This document shows positions 25,841 through 34,822 of a DNA stretch of 64,000 nucleotides, piece by piece. Each line of letters begins with the position of its first letter. Position 1 is the stretch's first letter. Origin of the DNA: Pseudomonas persica (GTDB lineage Bacteria > Pseudomonadota > Gammaproteobacteria > Pseudomonadales > Pseudomonadaceae); NCBI RefSeq assembly GCF_900291015.1, contig NZ_OLKL01000003.1, positions 1-64,000 of the forward strand, in the 5' to 3' direction. The notes beneath the pieces were generated by a model. The model saw only the letters and a list, made by a program, of their open reading frames with translations. It searched no databases and was not told the origin of the DNA. Both the position numbers and the translations under genes were made by a program.

Positions 25841-27358
25841 CTAAAGCTCGCGGCGATCCCTGAACATGACGTACAACGGTGCCAGCCCAGTCTGCGGCGG
25901 GAACACCACGATATAGTCATCGAACCGAACCTGCGTCAGGTCGGTAAAGCGCTCTATGATAGGCACATTGGGCATGCGCAGATAGCTGATGCCCGGTGGC
26001 CGGGAGATATCTCGCGGTGCGTAGGGTGCGCTGCCCGTCTGCCAGAGCACGCTCACTGGAGTCCCGCCCTCAGTCGTGAAGACAAACGCCTGCCGCGCGG
26101 CGTCCCAATCTGCTGCCCGCACACGCACATGCGAGGGCACGATAATGCCCTGCGTCGAGGTCATCAGCACGTGGCAGTAACGGGTGAAGGGTTTGACCCC
26201 CTTGGTGCTGCCGGAGCGGGCACCGCGCACCATGGAGCACAGGCGCATGGGCAACTCCACCTCTGCCCGTGCAGCGGCCAGATCGGCCCAGTCCTGCCAA
26301 CCTTCGTCGAATATTTCAGCAAGCGGCACCGTCAACGCGAAGCGCGGGTCATCGCTTGGAGTGCCCTGCACGAACTCGATGACATCCGCATACGTACCGG
26401 GGTGGTCACCTTGCATGGAAGTCGCCTGCCACTCCAGTTCTGCTACAGCCGAGCGGAAGGTCTTGACCAGATGATGTTGCTGCTCGGCGACCTCAAGGCT
26501 CAAGCCCTGAGCTGTCAGCAGTGCCGGATACCGGCTTGCCGTACTAGCCGCCGCGGTCAGCGTCAAAGGCCCATGACCTGGACCGGTTGCCATGGCTTTG
26601 GCCAGCTGGGCGATACCAGCCTCCAGGCTTTCGATCAGTGCCACGCCGCGGGCGTACAAAGCGGGGTGACGCACTTGTGCCATGCTCAAGGCCGCAGCAT
26701 GACGCTGGCTGCCTGCGGTGATTTCTTGCAGCACTATGGCCTGGGTCGCAGCGTCAAGATAAGGATTGGTGGCATCGCGCACGGCATCGTCGAGTGCGAA
26801 CTTGACTGGCATCTGTAGCCGTTCGACTTGACTGACCGCACGCCTGGCCTGGTGCTGCGTGGTTTCCAACGCGCGCAACGTTGCAAGGCTGGCAGCCAGT
26901 TGCTGCTCATCTGTGCCGGCGCCAGGGTCAATGGCCAGCTGATTCTCCAGTTCAGCGAGTTGCAGCGTTAACTGCTGCTCGGCAGCCTGGACTTCTGCCA
27001 CCAACTTGCGCACTTTCTCCAGGTTGCGGGTGGAAGACTGGCTGGCCCGCTGCTCGCGCGCAGGCGATCGGCGAAGCCGTGGCGACTGCAAGGTCTGCCC
27101 CTTGAAGGCTGCTCGGCCGTTTCTCTGATGCCATGACTTTATCGTTGCCACTACATAGTCTGGAGAGTTGACGGCGCCGATTGCGTCAGCATTTGAGTAA
27201 AACAACAGGTCGCTGCCGGCGGGATGGCCGACTATGCGGTTGAAATGGGTTATCAGCGCATCATGAGAAACCTTATCTGTCTCTACATGCCATATATCTT
27301 CGACCAGTTTAAGAAAAGACTGCTCTTCGTACTGATCCAGGCCACGTCTCAACTCCAT
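25841..27358 (-). CDS. fusion of colicin/pyocin immunity domain with pyocin S translocation domain
   Basis: 505 aa. Residues 1-88 look like a DNase-colicin immunity protein (Im family): YEEQSFLKLVEDIWHVET, the conserved HFNRIVGHPAGSDLLFY and the C-terminal pattern SPDYVVATIKSWHQRNGRA. Residues about 105-220 are a charged helical region (EKVRKLVAEVQAAEQQLTLQ). Residues about 350-505 match the S-type pyocin translocation domain (FVFTTEGGTPVSVLW, FDDYIVVFPPQTGLAPLYVM). The protein ends at VMFRDRREL, the point where pyocins normally continue into the nuclease. So it has immunity and pyocin parts but no toxin. It could be a chimera left by recombination or a protective protein; the frame is intact over 1.5 kb. 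Downstream of a second immunity gene. Confidence 0.8.
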   Translation of the reverse strand: MELRRGLDQYEEQSFLKLVEDIWHVETDKVSHDALITHFNRIVGHPAGSDLLFYSNADAIGAVNSPDYVVATIKSWHQRNGRAAFKGQTLQSPRLRRSPAREQRASQSSTRNLEKVRKLVAEVQAAEQQLTLQLAELENQLAIDPGAGTDEQQLAASLATLRALETTQHQARRAVSQVERLQMPVKFALDDAVRDATNPYLDAATQAIVLQEITAGSQRHAAALSMAQVRHPALYARGVALIESLEAGIAQLAKAMATGPGHGPLTLTAAASTASRYPALLTAQGLSLEVAEQQHHLVKTFRSAVAELEWQATSMQGDHPGTYADVIEFVQGTPSDDPRFALTVPLAEIFDEGWQDWADLAAARAEVELPMRLCSMVRGARSGSTKGVKPFTRYCHVLMTSTQGIIVPSHVRVRAADWDAARQAFVFTTEGGTPVSVLWQTGSAPYAPRDISRPPGISYLRMPNVPIIERFTDLTQVRFDDYIVVFPPQTGLAPLYVMFRDRREL

Positions 27359-27404
27359 ATTCCAACCTCATCACAAGCTTTAGAATCAAGCATTCTTCAA
27401 CACC

Positions 27405-27905
27405 TCAAGAATTGCGATTGGCGAGCATTCTATCGAACCGTGTTTCTTTAAGCGAAAATGAAATACCACTTACGCGCATCGCAATATCATACTTAAACAA
27501 CACATTGAGATTGCTATACCCTAATGCACCCAAGTCGAATTTATCCCAGCCACCAACCTCCCCCATGGGCAAAGGCATCTTAAACGGCCCTTTTGAATCA
27601 GACGGCGCTCCAAAAACACTTAATACCTTTTCTCGCGTGGTGCAGCTTCCATATGGCTCATCCATCTTGCCCTCAAACACCGGAAGCAAAGGAATAGTGG
27701 GAGCAAGCGTGAAATGCAAAACTTCAAAAGTTCGAGTTTCGGCCCAAAACTCAAGATCCACACCAGATTCTGGTTCATAACCGACAGTAAAGGATCCTTC
27801 ATAGATCTCCTCCAACTCACCAGAGGGAATAACCCCAGCCGATACGAGTTCATCATAGGAGGCACCGATGTTATTCAGGTAAACTTCCAACTTCAGCATT
27901 CCCAT
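27405..27905 (-). CDS. probable bacteriocin immunity protein (DUF6392-like)
   Basis: 166 aa, cytoplasmic, acidic. The pattern YDELVSAGVIPSGELEEIYE, ESGVDLEFWAETRTFEVLHF and VGGWDKFDLGALGYSNLNVL is like the pyocin immunity family I remember as DUF6392; this assignment is from memory. Its ATG overlaps the stop of the bacteriocin C-terminal fragment (TGATG), as expected for a toxin-immunity pair. The gene is AT-rich: the 60 bases from 27481 contain only 22 G or C. This points to recent acquisition along with the toxin domain. An ATG at 27899 is an alternative start. Confidence 0.75.
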   Translation of the reverse strand: MGMLKLEVYLNNIGASYDELVSAGVIPSGELEEIYEGSFTVGYEPESGVDLEFWAETRTFEVLHFTLAPTIPLLPVFEGKMDEPYGSCTTREKVLSVFGAPSDSKGPFKMPLPMGEVGGWDKFDLGALGYSNLNVLFKYDIAMRVSGISFSLKETRFDRMLANRNS

Positions 27906-28546
27906 CAGTAAATCCCTTTTTCAATATGAAGCTGATGCAGTTGTTGCCGTGCGGTTTCGACTTCTACTTCGCTGAAGCCGTATTTAATCAAGCCTGGCTT
28001 CAACGCATCCAGATTACTATCTACCGCCTTACGCAGATCAGTAGCATCTTCATGTTGTTTAGCTCTTGAGTTTCTCCCGCCGTAGGTTTCACTATATTTC
28101 TGATGAACCTCCGCCGGAATAACTATAGATGGAGCAGCCTGGAGCAATCCATTTACCTCCTTACGGGAAATCCTGGTGAATGCTTTGGTTATAAAGATTT
28201 GATAGGCCTTGCGAGAAACTATGTGATCAACGTCCATCAGGTCATTGATACTTCGCCTACTCAAATCCTTGTATTCTCCGACCTCCAAAGGCTTCGCAGG
28301 CTCATTATTGACCAGCCCCGGCGCGGGCAGATCCGTATCGCCACCGAACCCGGGAATTATGGCCCCTGTCTCGCCCGGGTTCTCGCCGGGAAGTATTTCA
28401 AGACTTGGCCCCACTGGAGCGGTGACGGTCCCCGGCAGGATGCCCGGCAGCTGCGGAGCCTCCGGCAAGGGCGTCGGGCCAAGCAGTTCCGCGCCAGGTG
28501 CCACCAGTGGCGTCCAGGTGCGCGAAGGCTGGCCTTGGTTGGGCTC
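27905..28546 (-). pseudogene. C-terminal (toxin) part of frameshifted S-type bacteriocin
   Basis: In this frame the sequence continues the bacteriocin as PNQGQPSRTWTPLVAPG and a Pro/Gly hinge (LPGILPGTVTAPVGPSLEIL), then a C-terminal domain with DVDHIVSRKAY, IVIPAEVHQKYSETYGGRN and a helical end. The DH...H...YGG-N pattern resembles HNH-like toxin domains found at the ends of polymorphic toxins, so a nuclease is a reasonable guess, not proven. The last 400 bases are AT-rich (24 G or C in the 60 bases from 28141). Without the upstream frame it has no targeting part; a GTG at 28504 could only give an isolated fragment. Confidence 0.75.
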
Positions 28547-30489
28547 GCATCGAATGCCAAGGCCACACTGCCAGCGAACCAGGGCGCGTATGACTGCATA
28601 GCCGGCAGCACGCCCTGAGTATCCGCAGGGGTGTGGATGCTCAGTTGGTCGAGGTTATATAACCCAGACCCAACACCCGCGGCTGCCACATGACGCAATT
28701 CGAACGCGTGTCGCGCACCACTCCAGCTCGCTCTCGGGGCCACCGGTGGAAAGCCCCTGATGATTCGACGCTGGTTTACCTCATCGAATTGCCTGAGCAG
28801 CTCCTGCTCCGCTGCAATGGTCCGCCATACCGCGCTTTCGAAGGCCGGCATGCCCGTGAACAGATGGCCGCGTAGCTGATTGCCGACCTGCGCCGGCATT
28901 GCCACGCCTGCCGCAGCGCCCTTCGCCGGCCACCAGCCAGCGCCAGCCACCTGGCCACCACCGCTGACCACACCGGTACCCGCTGGCGGCACTACGAATG
29001 AAAAATACTGAGGCAGATGACCCGGGACACAGACGATGCAGTCATCGAAGCGAAGGTCGACACCAGCACCGACCTCTGCAGCGTGTGGTTCAAGCGCGAG
29101 CATCCGGCCGTTGGCTGGGCTTGCCGACACCGCAGCAGCGTTGCCCAGAACGATGGTTTTACCGTCGGGCGTCTCTGCCTCGACTCGATAGGTATCGGTG
29201 ACAGGGTCGAAAACGGCATTTCTGACCCGGACTTCGGGGGCTATTCCGGTGCCTGTAGTGGCCACCGCTATCGCACTGCCACCTGGCAGATGTTCGATCT
29301 TGATGCGCTGGCCCAGACGGGCTGACCCACCAGCATCGGCGATAGCCTGAAGATCCTGCCCTGGCGCAATGCCCAGCAGGTCTGCGCGTATACCCAAACC
29401 TTCGAAGTGCCGCCTGCGCTGGGCTTCGGTCAGCTCGCCATCAGCCAGTGCCGGCGAGTACAGCATGGCAGTAGCCGAGAGGCTGACCGCCTGACCAAGG
29501 CGGATGGCTGCAACCCTCAGCACCTCCTTGGCCGCATTGGCAATCGCCTGCTCGATAGCCGTTGCCAGCTCAGCCGCAACCTGCGCGCCCGCCTGGCCAA
29601 GCAACACGCCACCCGCCGAAGCAGCCGCGACCGGCACGGTCAGCGTGGCGGCCCCCTTCAGCCGCAACAGGCACCGGTCTTCGTCCACCTGCTGCTTGTA
29701 GCGAATTCTGGATTCGCGCAGCTCAGCGTATTGCCGCTGGCGCTTCCACTCGGCTTCCCTGGCAATCCACAGCTGTTCCTGCTGGGCATACTCGACAACC
29801 AACGCGGCGGAACGCTCCGACAGCTGGGCAATGGCCTCCTGCAGTAAACGAGCCTCCGAGGCCGCCACATAGGCGGCTTCCCAAGCGTGATGCATTTGCT
29901 GCATCTGCTGGGCGGTAGCCAGTCCCGCCAGCCGGGCGGCATACGCATCCGCCGTAATGTCGTGGCCCGAAAAAGCCCCAGCCAAAGCCTGCCGATTCGC
30001 CAGTTCGAGCTGTTTGGCAGCTATAAGCCCATTGGTTTCGTTTCGCGCTTTGGTGATCAGATAGAGCTGCCAACGCTCACCGCCATCATGCTCAGGCGGC
30101 TTGCGCGCTGCGTCGATCTCCTGCTGAAGCGCCTGCGCCAGGCCTTGCGCCTGGCCAGCGAAGTGCGCGTCAAGTTGCGCACGCCGAGCTTCACGCGCCT
30201 GGCGGTAGGCCTCGACCTGTTGCCGATGCGCTGCAGCGAGCATTTCGGCACGAGCTTTGGCAGCCGCCGCTTGACGTGCCTGCTCCTCGGCCCTGGCACG
30301 CGCCAAGGCAGCAGCTCGTGCCTTGGCGCGCTTCTTCCGGCGGCGACTGCTGGAGCCGCCAAAGCCACCACCGAAGCCACCGCCACCACCAATACTGAAA
30401 AAACCGCCCCCGCCGCTACTGAAGCCGGAGGAGCCTGGGGTGATGACGACATCACCCGTGGAACTATCATGAAGTGTGTTTTGAGCCAT
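28357..30489 (-). pseudogene. N-terminal part of frameshifted S-type pyocin-like bacteriocin
   Basis: ATG at 30489 has AAGGAG eight bases upstream. A Gly-rich head (SSGGGGFFSIGGGGGFGGGF) is followed by a long Arg/Ala coiled coil (RRRKKRAKARAAALARARAE), a hydrophobic Ala/Gly segment near residue 290 and a pyocin S translocation domain (VRVRNAVFDPVTDTYRVEAE, LRFDDCIVCVPGHLPQYFSF). Meaningful protein ends at about VALAFD (near 28548); after that this frame gives Arg/Cys-rich nonsense and stops at 28357, while the true continuation is in another frame. One missing base at about 28547 explains it. No homopolymer lies there, so a real mutation is at least as likely as a sequencing error. Confidence 0.8.
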
Positions 30490-30641
30490 ACAGATTCTCC
30501 TTCTCTGCATGGCTCAGGCTGACGATCCAACGGTTGGCGACTGCGTTACATATTCATCTGTCCCTGTTCAGTTCTTTCAGCATGTTTCAAATATGAAGAA
30601 GCCAGCGGCTTTCAAAGTTCAAAAAACGCGCAAGGCAGGCA

Positions 30642-30765
30642 CGGCCTCTTCGCGGCTGAAGCCGCTCCCACAGGGGCTGCACAATTTTTGAGATTTTGAT
30701 CAAGACAGCCACTCCCACAGGGCCGGCAGCGTACCTGTGGGAGCGGCTTCAGCCGCGAAGAGGCC
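30642..30765. repeat. REP cluster (two intact arms and one partial)
   Basis: Arms at 30642-30675 (CGGCCTCTTCGCGGCTGAAG...) and inverted at 30734-30765, with a partial CACTCCCACAGGG between. It fills most of the 293-bp gap between the bacteriocin start and the MFS gene's 3' end; I see no gene in the remainder. Confidence 0.9.
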
Positions 30766-30782
30766 AGTAGCCCTGGCGCAGA

Positions 30783-32072
30783 TCAGCGCTTGTTGGCGAG
30801 CAGATAGAGGCCCACGAGCAGACCAACGGCACACAACCCCGCCACATAGTAGGCCGGCGCCATCGGGCTCACCTTCAGCAACGCAGTCACCACCATCGGT
30901 GTCAGCCCGCCAAAGATCGCGTAGGCCACGTTGTACGAGAACGACAACCCGCTGAAGCGCACCACCGCCGGGAACGCCTTGACCATTACATAAGGCACGG
31001 CGCCGATCACGCCAACGCATAGGCCGGTCACCGCATACAGCGGGAACAGCAGCTCGGGCCGGGTCGGCAGGCTGTGGTAGAAGGCCCAGGAGGTCAGCAG
31101 CAGCAGCAGGCTGCCGATCACGAACACCCGGCCCGCGCCAAAGCGGTCGGCCAGGCTGCCAGCACCGATGCAGCCGAAGCTGAGCAGCACGATGGCCAGG
31201 CTGTTGGCCTTGAGCGAGTCGGTAGGGCTGATGTGGTAGATGCTCTGCAGCAACGCCGGGGTCATCAGGATGACCACCACGATGGCAGCCGACAGCATCC
31301 AGGTCAGCAGCATCGACAGGATGATCGCGCCGCGATGGTCACGCAGCACCGCGCGCAACGGCAGCTCCTCGGCCAGCGCCTTGCGCTGCTGCATCTCGGC
31401 GAACACCGGGGTTTCGTGCAGCCAGCGGCGCAGGTACACCGAGAACAGGCCGAACACACCGCCGAGCAGGAACGGGATACGCCAGGCGTAATCGGCCACT
31501 TCCTGCGCGCTGTAGACGCTGTTGATCAGGGTCGCCACCAGCGAGCCAAGCAGGATGCCCGCGGTCAGGCCTGCGGTCAGGGTGCCGCAGGCGTAACCGG
31601 TGTTGCGCTCCGGCACGTGCTCGGACACGAACACCCAGGCACCCGGTACCTCGCCACCGATCGCCGCCCCCTGGATCACGCGCATCAGCAGCAACAGCAC
31701 CGGCGCCCACATGCCGATCTGTGCGTATGTCGGCAGCAGGCCCATGATCAGGGTCGGCAGCGCCATCATGAAGATGCTCAGGGTGAACATCTTCTTGCGC
31801 CCGAGCAGGTCGCCGAAGTGGGCCATGATGATGCCGCCCAGCGGCCGCGCCAGGTAGCCGGCGGCGAAAATGCCGAAGGTTTGCATCAGGCGCAGCCATT
31901 CAGGCATGTCGGCGGGGAAGAACAACTTGCCGACCACCGTGGCGAAGAACACGAAGATGATGAAGTCGTAGAACTCCAGTGCGCCGCCCAGAGCGGACAG
32001 TGAGAGGGTCTTGTAGTCTCTGCGGGTCAGCGGCCGCGAGGGCTGCTCGATACTGCTCGGCACGGAAGTCAT
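30783..32072 (-). CDS. MFS transporter, metabolite:H+ symporter type
   Basis: 429 aa, twelve predicted membrane helices. The N-terminal helix 1 LGGALEFYDFIIFVFFATVV and the loop GDLLGRKKMFTLSIFMMALP are typical of the MHS subfamily, which imports organic acids or related compounds such as proline-betaine, citrate or shikimate. The substrate cannot be told. I chose the ATG at 32072 because the transmembrane protein begins there; the 43 residues upstream in frame look non-coding. Monocistronic, with a large divergent promoter region. Confidence 0.88.
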   Translation of the reverse strand: MTSVPSSIEQPSRPLTRRDYKTLSLSALGGALEFYDFIIFVFFATVVGKLFFPADMPEWLRLMQTFGIFAAGYLARPLGGIIMAHFGDLLGRKKMFTLSIFMMALPTLIMGLLPTYAQIGMWAPVLLLLMRVIQGAAIGGEVPGAWVFVSEHVPERNTGYACGTLTAGLTAGILLGSLVATLINSVYSAQEVADYAWRIPFLLGGVFGLFSVYLRRWLHETPVFAEMQQRKALAEELPLRAVLRDHRGAIILSMLLTWMLSAAIVVVILMTPALLQSIYHISPTDSLKANSLAIVLLSFGCIGAGSLADRFGAGRVFVIGSLLLLLTSWAFYHSLPTRPELLFPLYAVTGLCVGVIGAVPYVMVKAFPAVVRFSGLSFSYNVAYAIFGGLTPMVVTALLKVSPMAPAYYVAGLCAVGLLVGLYLLANKR

Positions 32073-32434
32073 CGCTGATTGTTCTCTTTGTAGGGCGTGC
32101 AGGCCGCTTGGCACGCGGCTTCTGGATTGGGAGACAAGCGAAGATAGCAAATTGCTGAGCTGTGCCGAAAGCGATACAAAATCCGTACAGATATTCATCA
32201 ATGTGCGGTCGTCGCTGGCCGTTATGCTCTATATACTGGCCATTCGTAGGAAAAGGTTGCTCCTAGCGTGGGATGTTGTGCGAAAACGCCGGTCATTATT
32301 GTCAGGCGGTTTCGCAGAGTTTCCCTACGGCCGCCCAGTGAAACGAAATCGGCGTAGTATGTTTCAAGCTGAATCGTTTACCCGGCCTTTGCGCCACACC
32401 AACGAAAAGCGTCACGGGTCAGAGGCCCCATCGC
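32073..32434. other. 362-bp divergent intergenic region
   Basis: Between the MFS gene (minus) and the thioesterase (plus). It is AT-richer than the genes and holds promoter-like words (TATATACTGG near 32231 and GTAGTATG near 32355). No ORF here looks coding and I see no REP. Confidence 0.5.
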
Positions 32435-32833
32435 ATGATTGAGCTCGAACAAGAAGATCCTATCCCGCAAGGCGACCTGGCCTTGCAGATCACCGCACTG
32501 CCGCGCGAGACCAACGGGTTTGGCGACATCTTCGGCGGCTGGCTGGTCGCCCAGATGGACCTGGCCGGCACCGCCATGGCCAGCCGTGTCGCCGGTGGCC
32601 GCGTGGCTACCGTGGCCATCGACCGCATGGCCTTTCTGGTACCGGTCGCCGTTGGCGCGCAGCTGTCGTTCTATACCCAGACCCTGGAAATCGGCCGCAG
32701 CTCGATCCAGATGATGGTCGAAGTGTGGAGCGACGACCCGCTGTCCAGCGAATGGCGCAAGGTCACCGAAGCGGTGTTCGTCTTCGTCGCCATCGACGGC
32801 AGTGGCCGCACCCGTTCCGTACCTCGTCGCTGA
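32435..32833 (+). CDS. acyl-CoA thioesterase, YciA-like hotdog protein
   Basis: 132 aa. One hotdog domain with the acyl-CoA hydrolase pattern NGFGDIFGGWLVAQMDLAG (catalytic Asp in the helix following GG) and AFLVPVAVGAQLSFY. Such enzymes hydrolyse short or medium acyl-CoAs in the cytoplasm. The start ATG is followed by MIELEQEDPIPQGDLALQ. The mutarotase gene follows after about 70 bases, possibly co-transcribed. Confidence 0.9.
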   Translation: MIELEQEDPIPQGDLALQITALPRETNGFGDIFGGWLVAQMDLAGTAMASRVAGGRVATVAIDRMAFLVPVAVGAQLSFYTQTLEIGRSSIQMMVEVWSDDPLSSEWRKVTEAVFVFVAIDGSGRTRSVPRR

Positions 32834-32904
32834 GCCACGTCGGCGGTAAACTCATTGCATGTGCCCGGGTCCAAGGCCCACTGGCAATCAATGAGATGAA
32901 TGCA

Positions 32905-33801
32905 ATGGCTACCTTTCAGGTCGTAACCGAGCAACATGGCGAACTCAACTGCTGGCGTATCAGCAGCGTCCACGCCGAACTACTGATCGCCCAGCAGGGC
33001 GCGCAGATCCTCAGCTACCAGCGCGTTGGCCAGCCACCGCTGCTGTGGCTGAGCGACCAGGCCATCTTCCGTCAGGGCAAGTCGGTACGCGCCGGTGTAC
33101 CGGTGTGCTGGCCGTGGTTCGGCAACCTGCAGCGCAACCCCCAGGCCGTGCAGGCCATGTACCGTGGTGAGCAGGCACCTGCCCACGGCCTGGCGCGCGC
33201 GCGCGACTGGCAGTTACTGGGTATCGAGGAAGCGGGCGACGGTCTGCGCATCGAATTCGAGCTGCCAGAAGCGCAGGGCGACCTGCCTGGCTGGCCTCAT
33301 GATGTCGAGCTGAAGCTGGTAGTGGAACTGGGCGAAGACCTGCAACTGAACCTGACCAGCCGCAACATGGGCAATACCCCCGTAACCATCAGCCAGGCCC
33401 TGCACAGCTACTTCGCGGTCAGTGATGTGCGCCAGGCGCGGGTCGAAGGGGTCGAAGGGCTGGGCTATATCGAGACCCTGGCTGGCTGGGAGCAGCGCCA
33501 GCAGCAGGGGCCGCTGGGGTTTGCCGGGGAGACTGACCGGATCTACCTGGCGACCCCGCAAAACCTGAGCATCGTCGACCCGCATTGGGAGCGGCGCATT
33601 ACCTTGACCAGCAGCGGGTCGCGCTCGGCGGTGATCTGGAACCCCTGGACCGAGCGGGCCAAGGAACTGCCGGACATGGCCGATGACGGGTGGCAGCGGA
33701 TGCTGTGCATCGAGACGGCGAATGTGTGGGATGACCTGGTGGAATTGAAGCCTGGAGCCAGCAGCTCGCTGGGGGTCAGGATTAGCTGTGAAATGATCTG
33801 A
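32905..33801 (+). CDS. D-hexose-6-phosphate mutarotase (YeaD-like, aldose 1-epimerase family)
   Basis: 298 aa. Galactose-mutarotase beta fold with the YeaD signatures: GAQILSYQRVGQPPLLWLSD, RAGVPVCWPWFGN, HGLARARDWQL (catalytic His) and SQALHSYFAVSDV. It equilibrates anomers of hexose 6-phosphates. The ATG at 32905 has GAG nine bases upstream; an ATG three codons earlier (32896) is possible. The large frame further upstream overlaps the thioesterase and is not used. Confidence 0.88.
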   Translation: MATFQVVTEQHGELNCWRISSVHAELLIAQQGAQILSYQRVGQPPLLWLSDQAIFRQGKSVRAGVPVCWPWFGNLQRNPQAVQAMYRGEQAPAHGLARARDWQLLGIEEAGDGLRIEFELPEAQGDLPGWPHDVELKLVVELGEDLQLNLTSRNMGNTPVTISQALHSYFAVSDVRQARVEGVEGLGYIETLAGWEQRQQQGPLGFAGETDRIYLATPQNLSIVDPHWERRITLTSSGSRSAVIWNPWTERAKELPDMADDGWQRMLCIETANVWDDLVELKPGASSSLGVRISCEMI

Positions 33802-33818
33802 GTCTTGCAGCGCCTGTA

Positions 33819-33852
33819 CCGGCCTCTTCGCGGGTGAACCCGCTCCCACAGG
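33819..33852. repeat. single REP element
   Basis: CCGGCCTCTTCGCGGGTGAA followed by CCCGCTCCCACAGG, close to the P. putida consensus, between convergent genes. Confidence 0.9.
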
Positions 33853-33898
33853 TTCTCCACAAGCCCTGAATGCTGTGGGGTACCTGTGGTGCAGGCAA

Positions 33899-34432
33899 TC
33901 AGAGGTCTGCATCCTCCACCAGCCTCACCTTCCCCGCATCCAGCGCATAGGCCGCATCGGCCAGGTCATTGCTGACCTTCTCCACCTTCAGCTTGCCGCT
34001 GACCCACAGCGGTGTGTAGATGTCATCGATTTTCAGGCCTTGCGGGTAGCGCACCAGCACCAGCTGGTTAGGCGGTGGTGGCGGCACATGGATGCACGCG
34101 CCCGGGTACGGCACCAGGAAGAACAGCGTGCTGTTGCCCTTGGCGTCGCTCTCCAACGGCACCGGGTAGCCGCCCAGGCGAATGTCCTTGCCGTTCATGG
34201 CCGCCACAGTCCTGGTCGAGTACATCACCGCCGGCAGGCCCTTGCTCTGCTTCAGGCCACCCTTGTCGGTAAAGGTGCCCATCGCTTCCGGCGAGTTGTG
34301 ATCAATATCGGGCATTTGCTCGAGCGCCTGCTGGTCCGACTCGGGCATCAGCTCCAGCCAGTCGGTTTCAGGCAGTTCGGCATGGGCCAGGGCGCTGGCG
34401 AACAGCAGTGGAGCGAGGAAAAAGGCACGCAT
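33899..34432 (-). CDS. periplasmic DUF3299-family protein
   Basis: 177 aa. Signal peptide MRAFFLAPLLFASALAHA, then a domain with PDIDHNSPEAMGTFTDKGG and the family pattern LGGYPVPLESDAKG, FFLVPYPGACIHVPPPPPNQ. The single Cys beside His (GACIHVPPP) is the family hallmark. Function unknown; homologues are sometimes found near permease systems. ATG at 34432 starts the signal peptide. A putative membrane stress protein gene lies 48 bases upstream in the same direction. Confidence 0.85.
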   Translation of the reverse strand: MRAFFLAPLLFASALAHAELPETDWLELMPESDQQALEQMPDIDHNSPEAMGTFTDKGGLKQSKGLPAVMYSTRTVAAMNGKDIRLGGYPVPLESDAKGNSTLFFLVPYPGACIHVPPPPPNQLVLVRYPQGLKIDDIYTPLWVSGKLKVEKVSNDLADAAYALDAGKVRLVEDADL

Positions 34433-34480
34433 GAAAATGCTCGGCAACTCGAATGAATTGCCGGGCATTCTAACCACTAT

Positions 34481-34726
34481 TCAGCGCTTCTTGATGAATC
34501 CGTAGACCACTAGAAGGATCACGGCACCGACCAGCGCGCCAAGGAAACCCGAAGCCTGCCCGACCTGGTAGATGCCCAGCGCCTGGCCGCCGTAGGTGGC
34601 CAGCAGGGAGCCGGCAATCCCCAACAGGATGGTCATGACCCAGCCCATGCTGTCGTCACCCGGCTTGATGAAGCGGGCCAGCAGGCCGACGATAAGGCCG
34701 ATGAAGATGGTTCCAATGATACCCAT
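34481..34726 (-). CDS. GlsB/YeaQ/YmgE-family small membrane protein
   Basis: 81 aa with three hydrophobic segments: IIGTIFIGLIVGLLARFI, WVMTILLGIAGSLLATYGG and FLGALVGAVILLVVYGFI. The motif ARFIKPGDDSMGW is typical of this transglycosylase-associated family of stress-induced membrane proteins. ATG at 34726 follows AGAGGGA; an upstream in-frame start is unlikely. Role in the cell not known. Confidence 0.9.
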   Translation of the reverse strand: MGIIGTIFIGLIVGLLARFIKPGDDSMGWVMTILLGIAGSLLATYGGQALGIYQVGQASGFLGALVGAVILLVVYGFIKKR

Positions 34727-34822
34727 GGCAATCCCTCTGCAGTGAAGTTGGAACAAGCCAAAGCCTAGACAGCGCTTTGGCTTGTCGCCATTTCAGAGGG
34801 CAAGCCGCTGGTAGAAGTTCGA

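Noticed and set aside
28357..28546. natural C-terminus of the long bacteriocin frame (Arg/Cys-rich end)
   Set aside because: The composition is that of an out-of-frame read, and the adjoining frame gives the expected pyocin hinge and toxin domain, so the end is a frameshift product.
28540..28560. programmed ribosomal frameshift joining the two bacteriocin parts
   Set aside because: No slippery heptamer or homopolymer is present at the switch point; an indel is simpler.
30490..30640. LexA/SOS box upstream of the bacteriocin gene
   Set aside because: CTGTCCCTGTTCAG and CTGTTCAGTTCTTTCAG do not have the CTG-N10-CAG spacing; no LexA site is supported.
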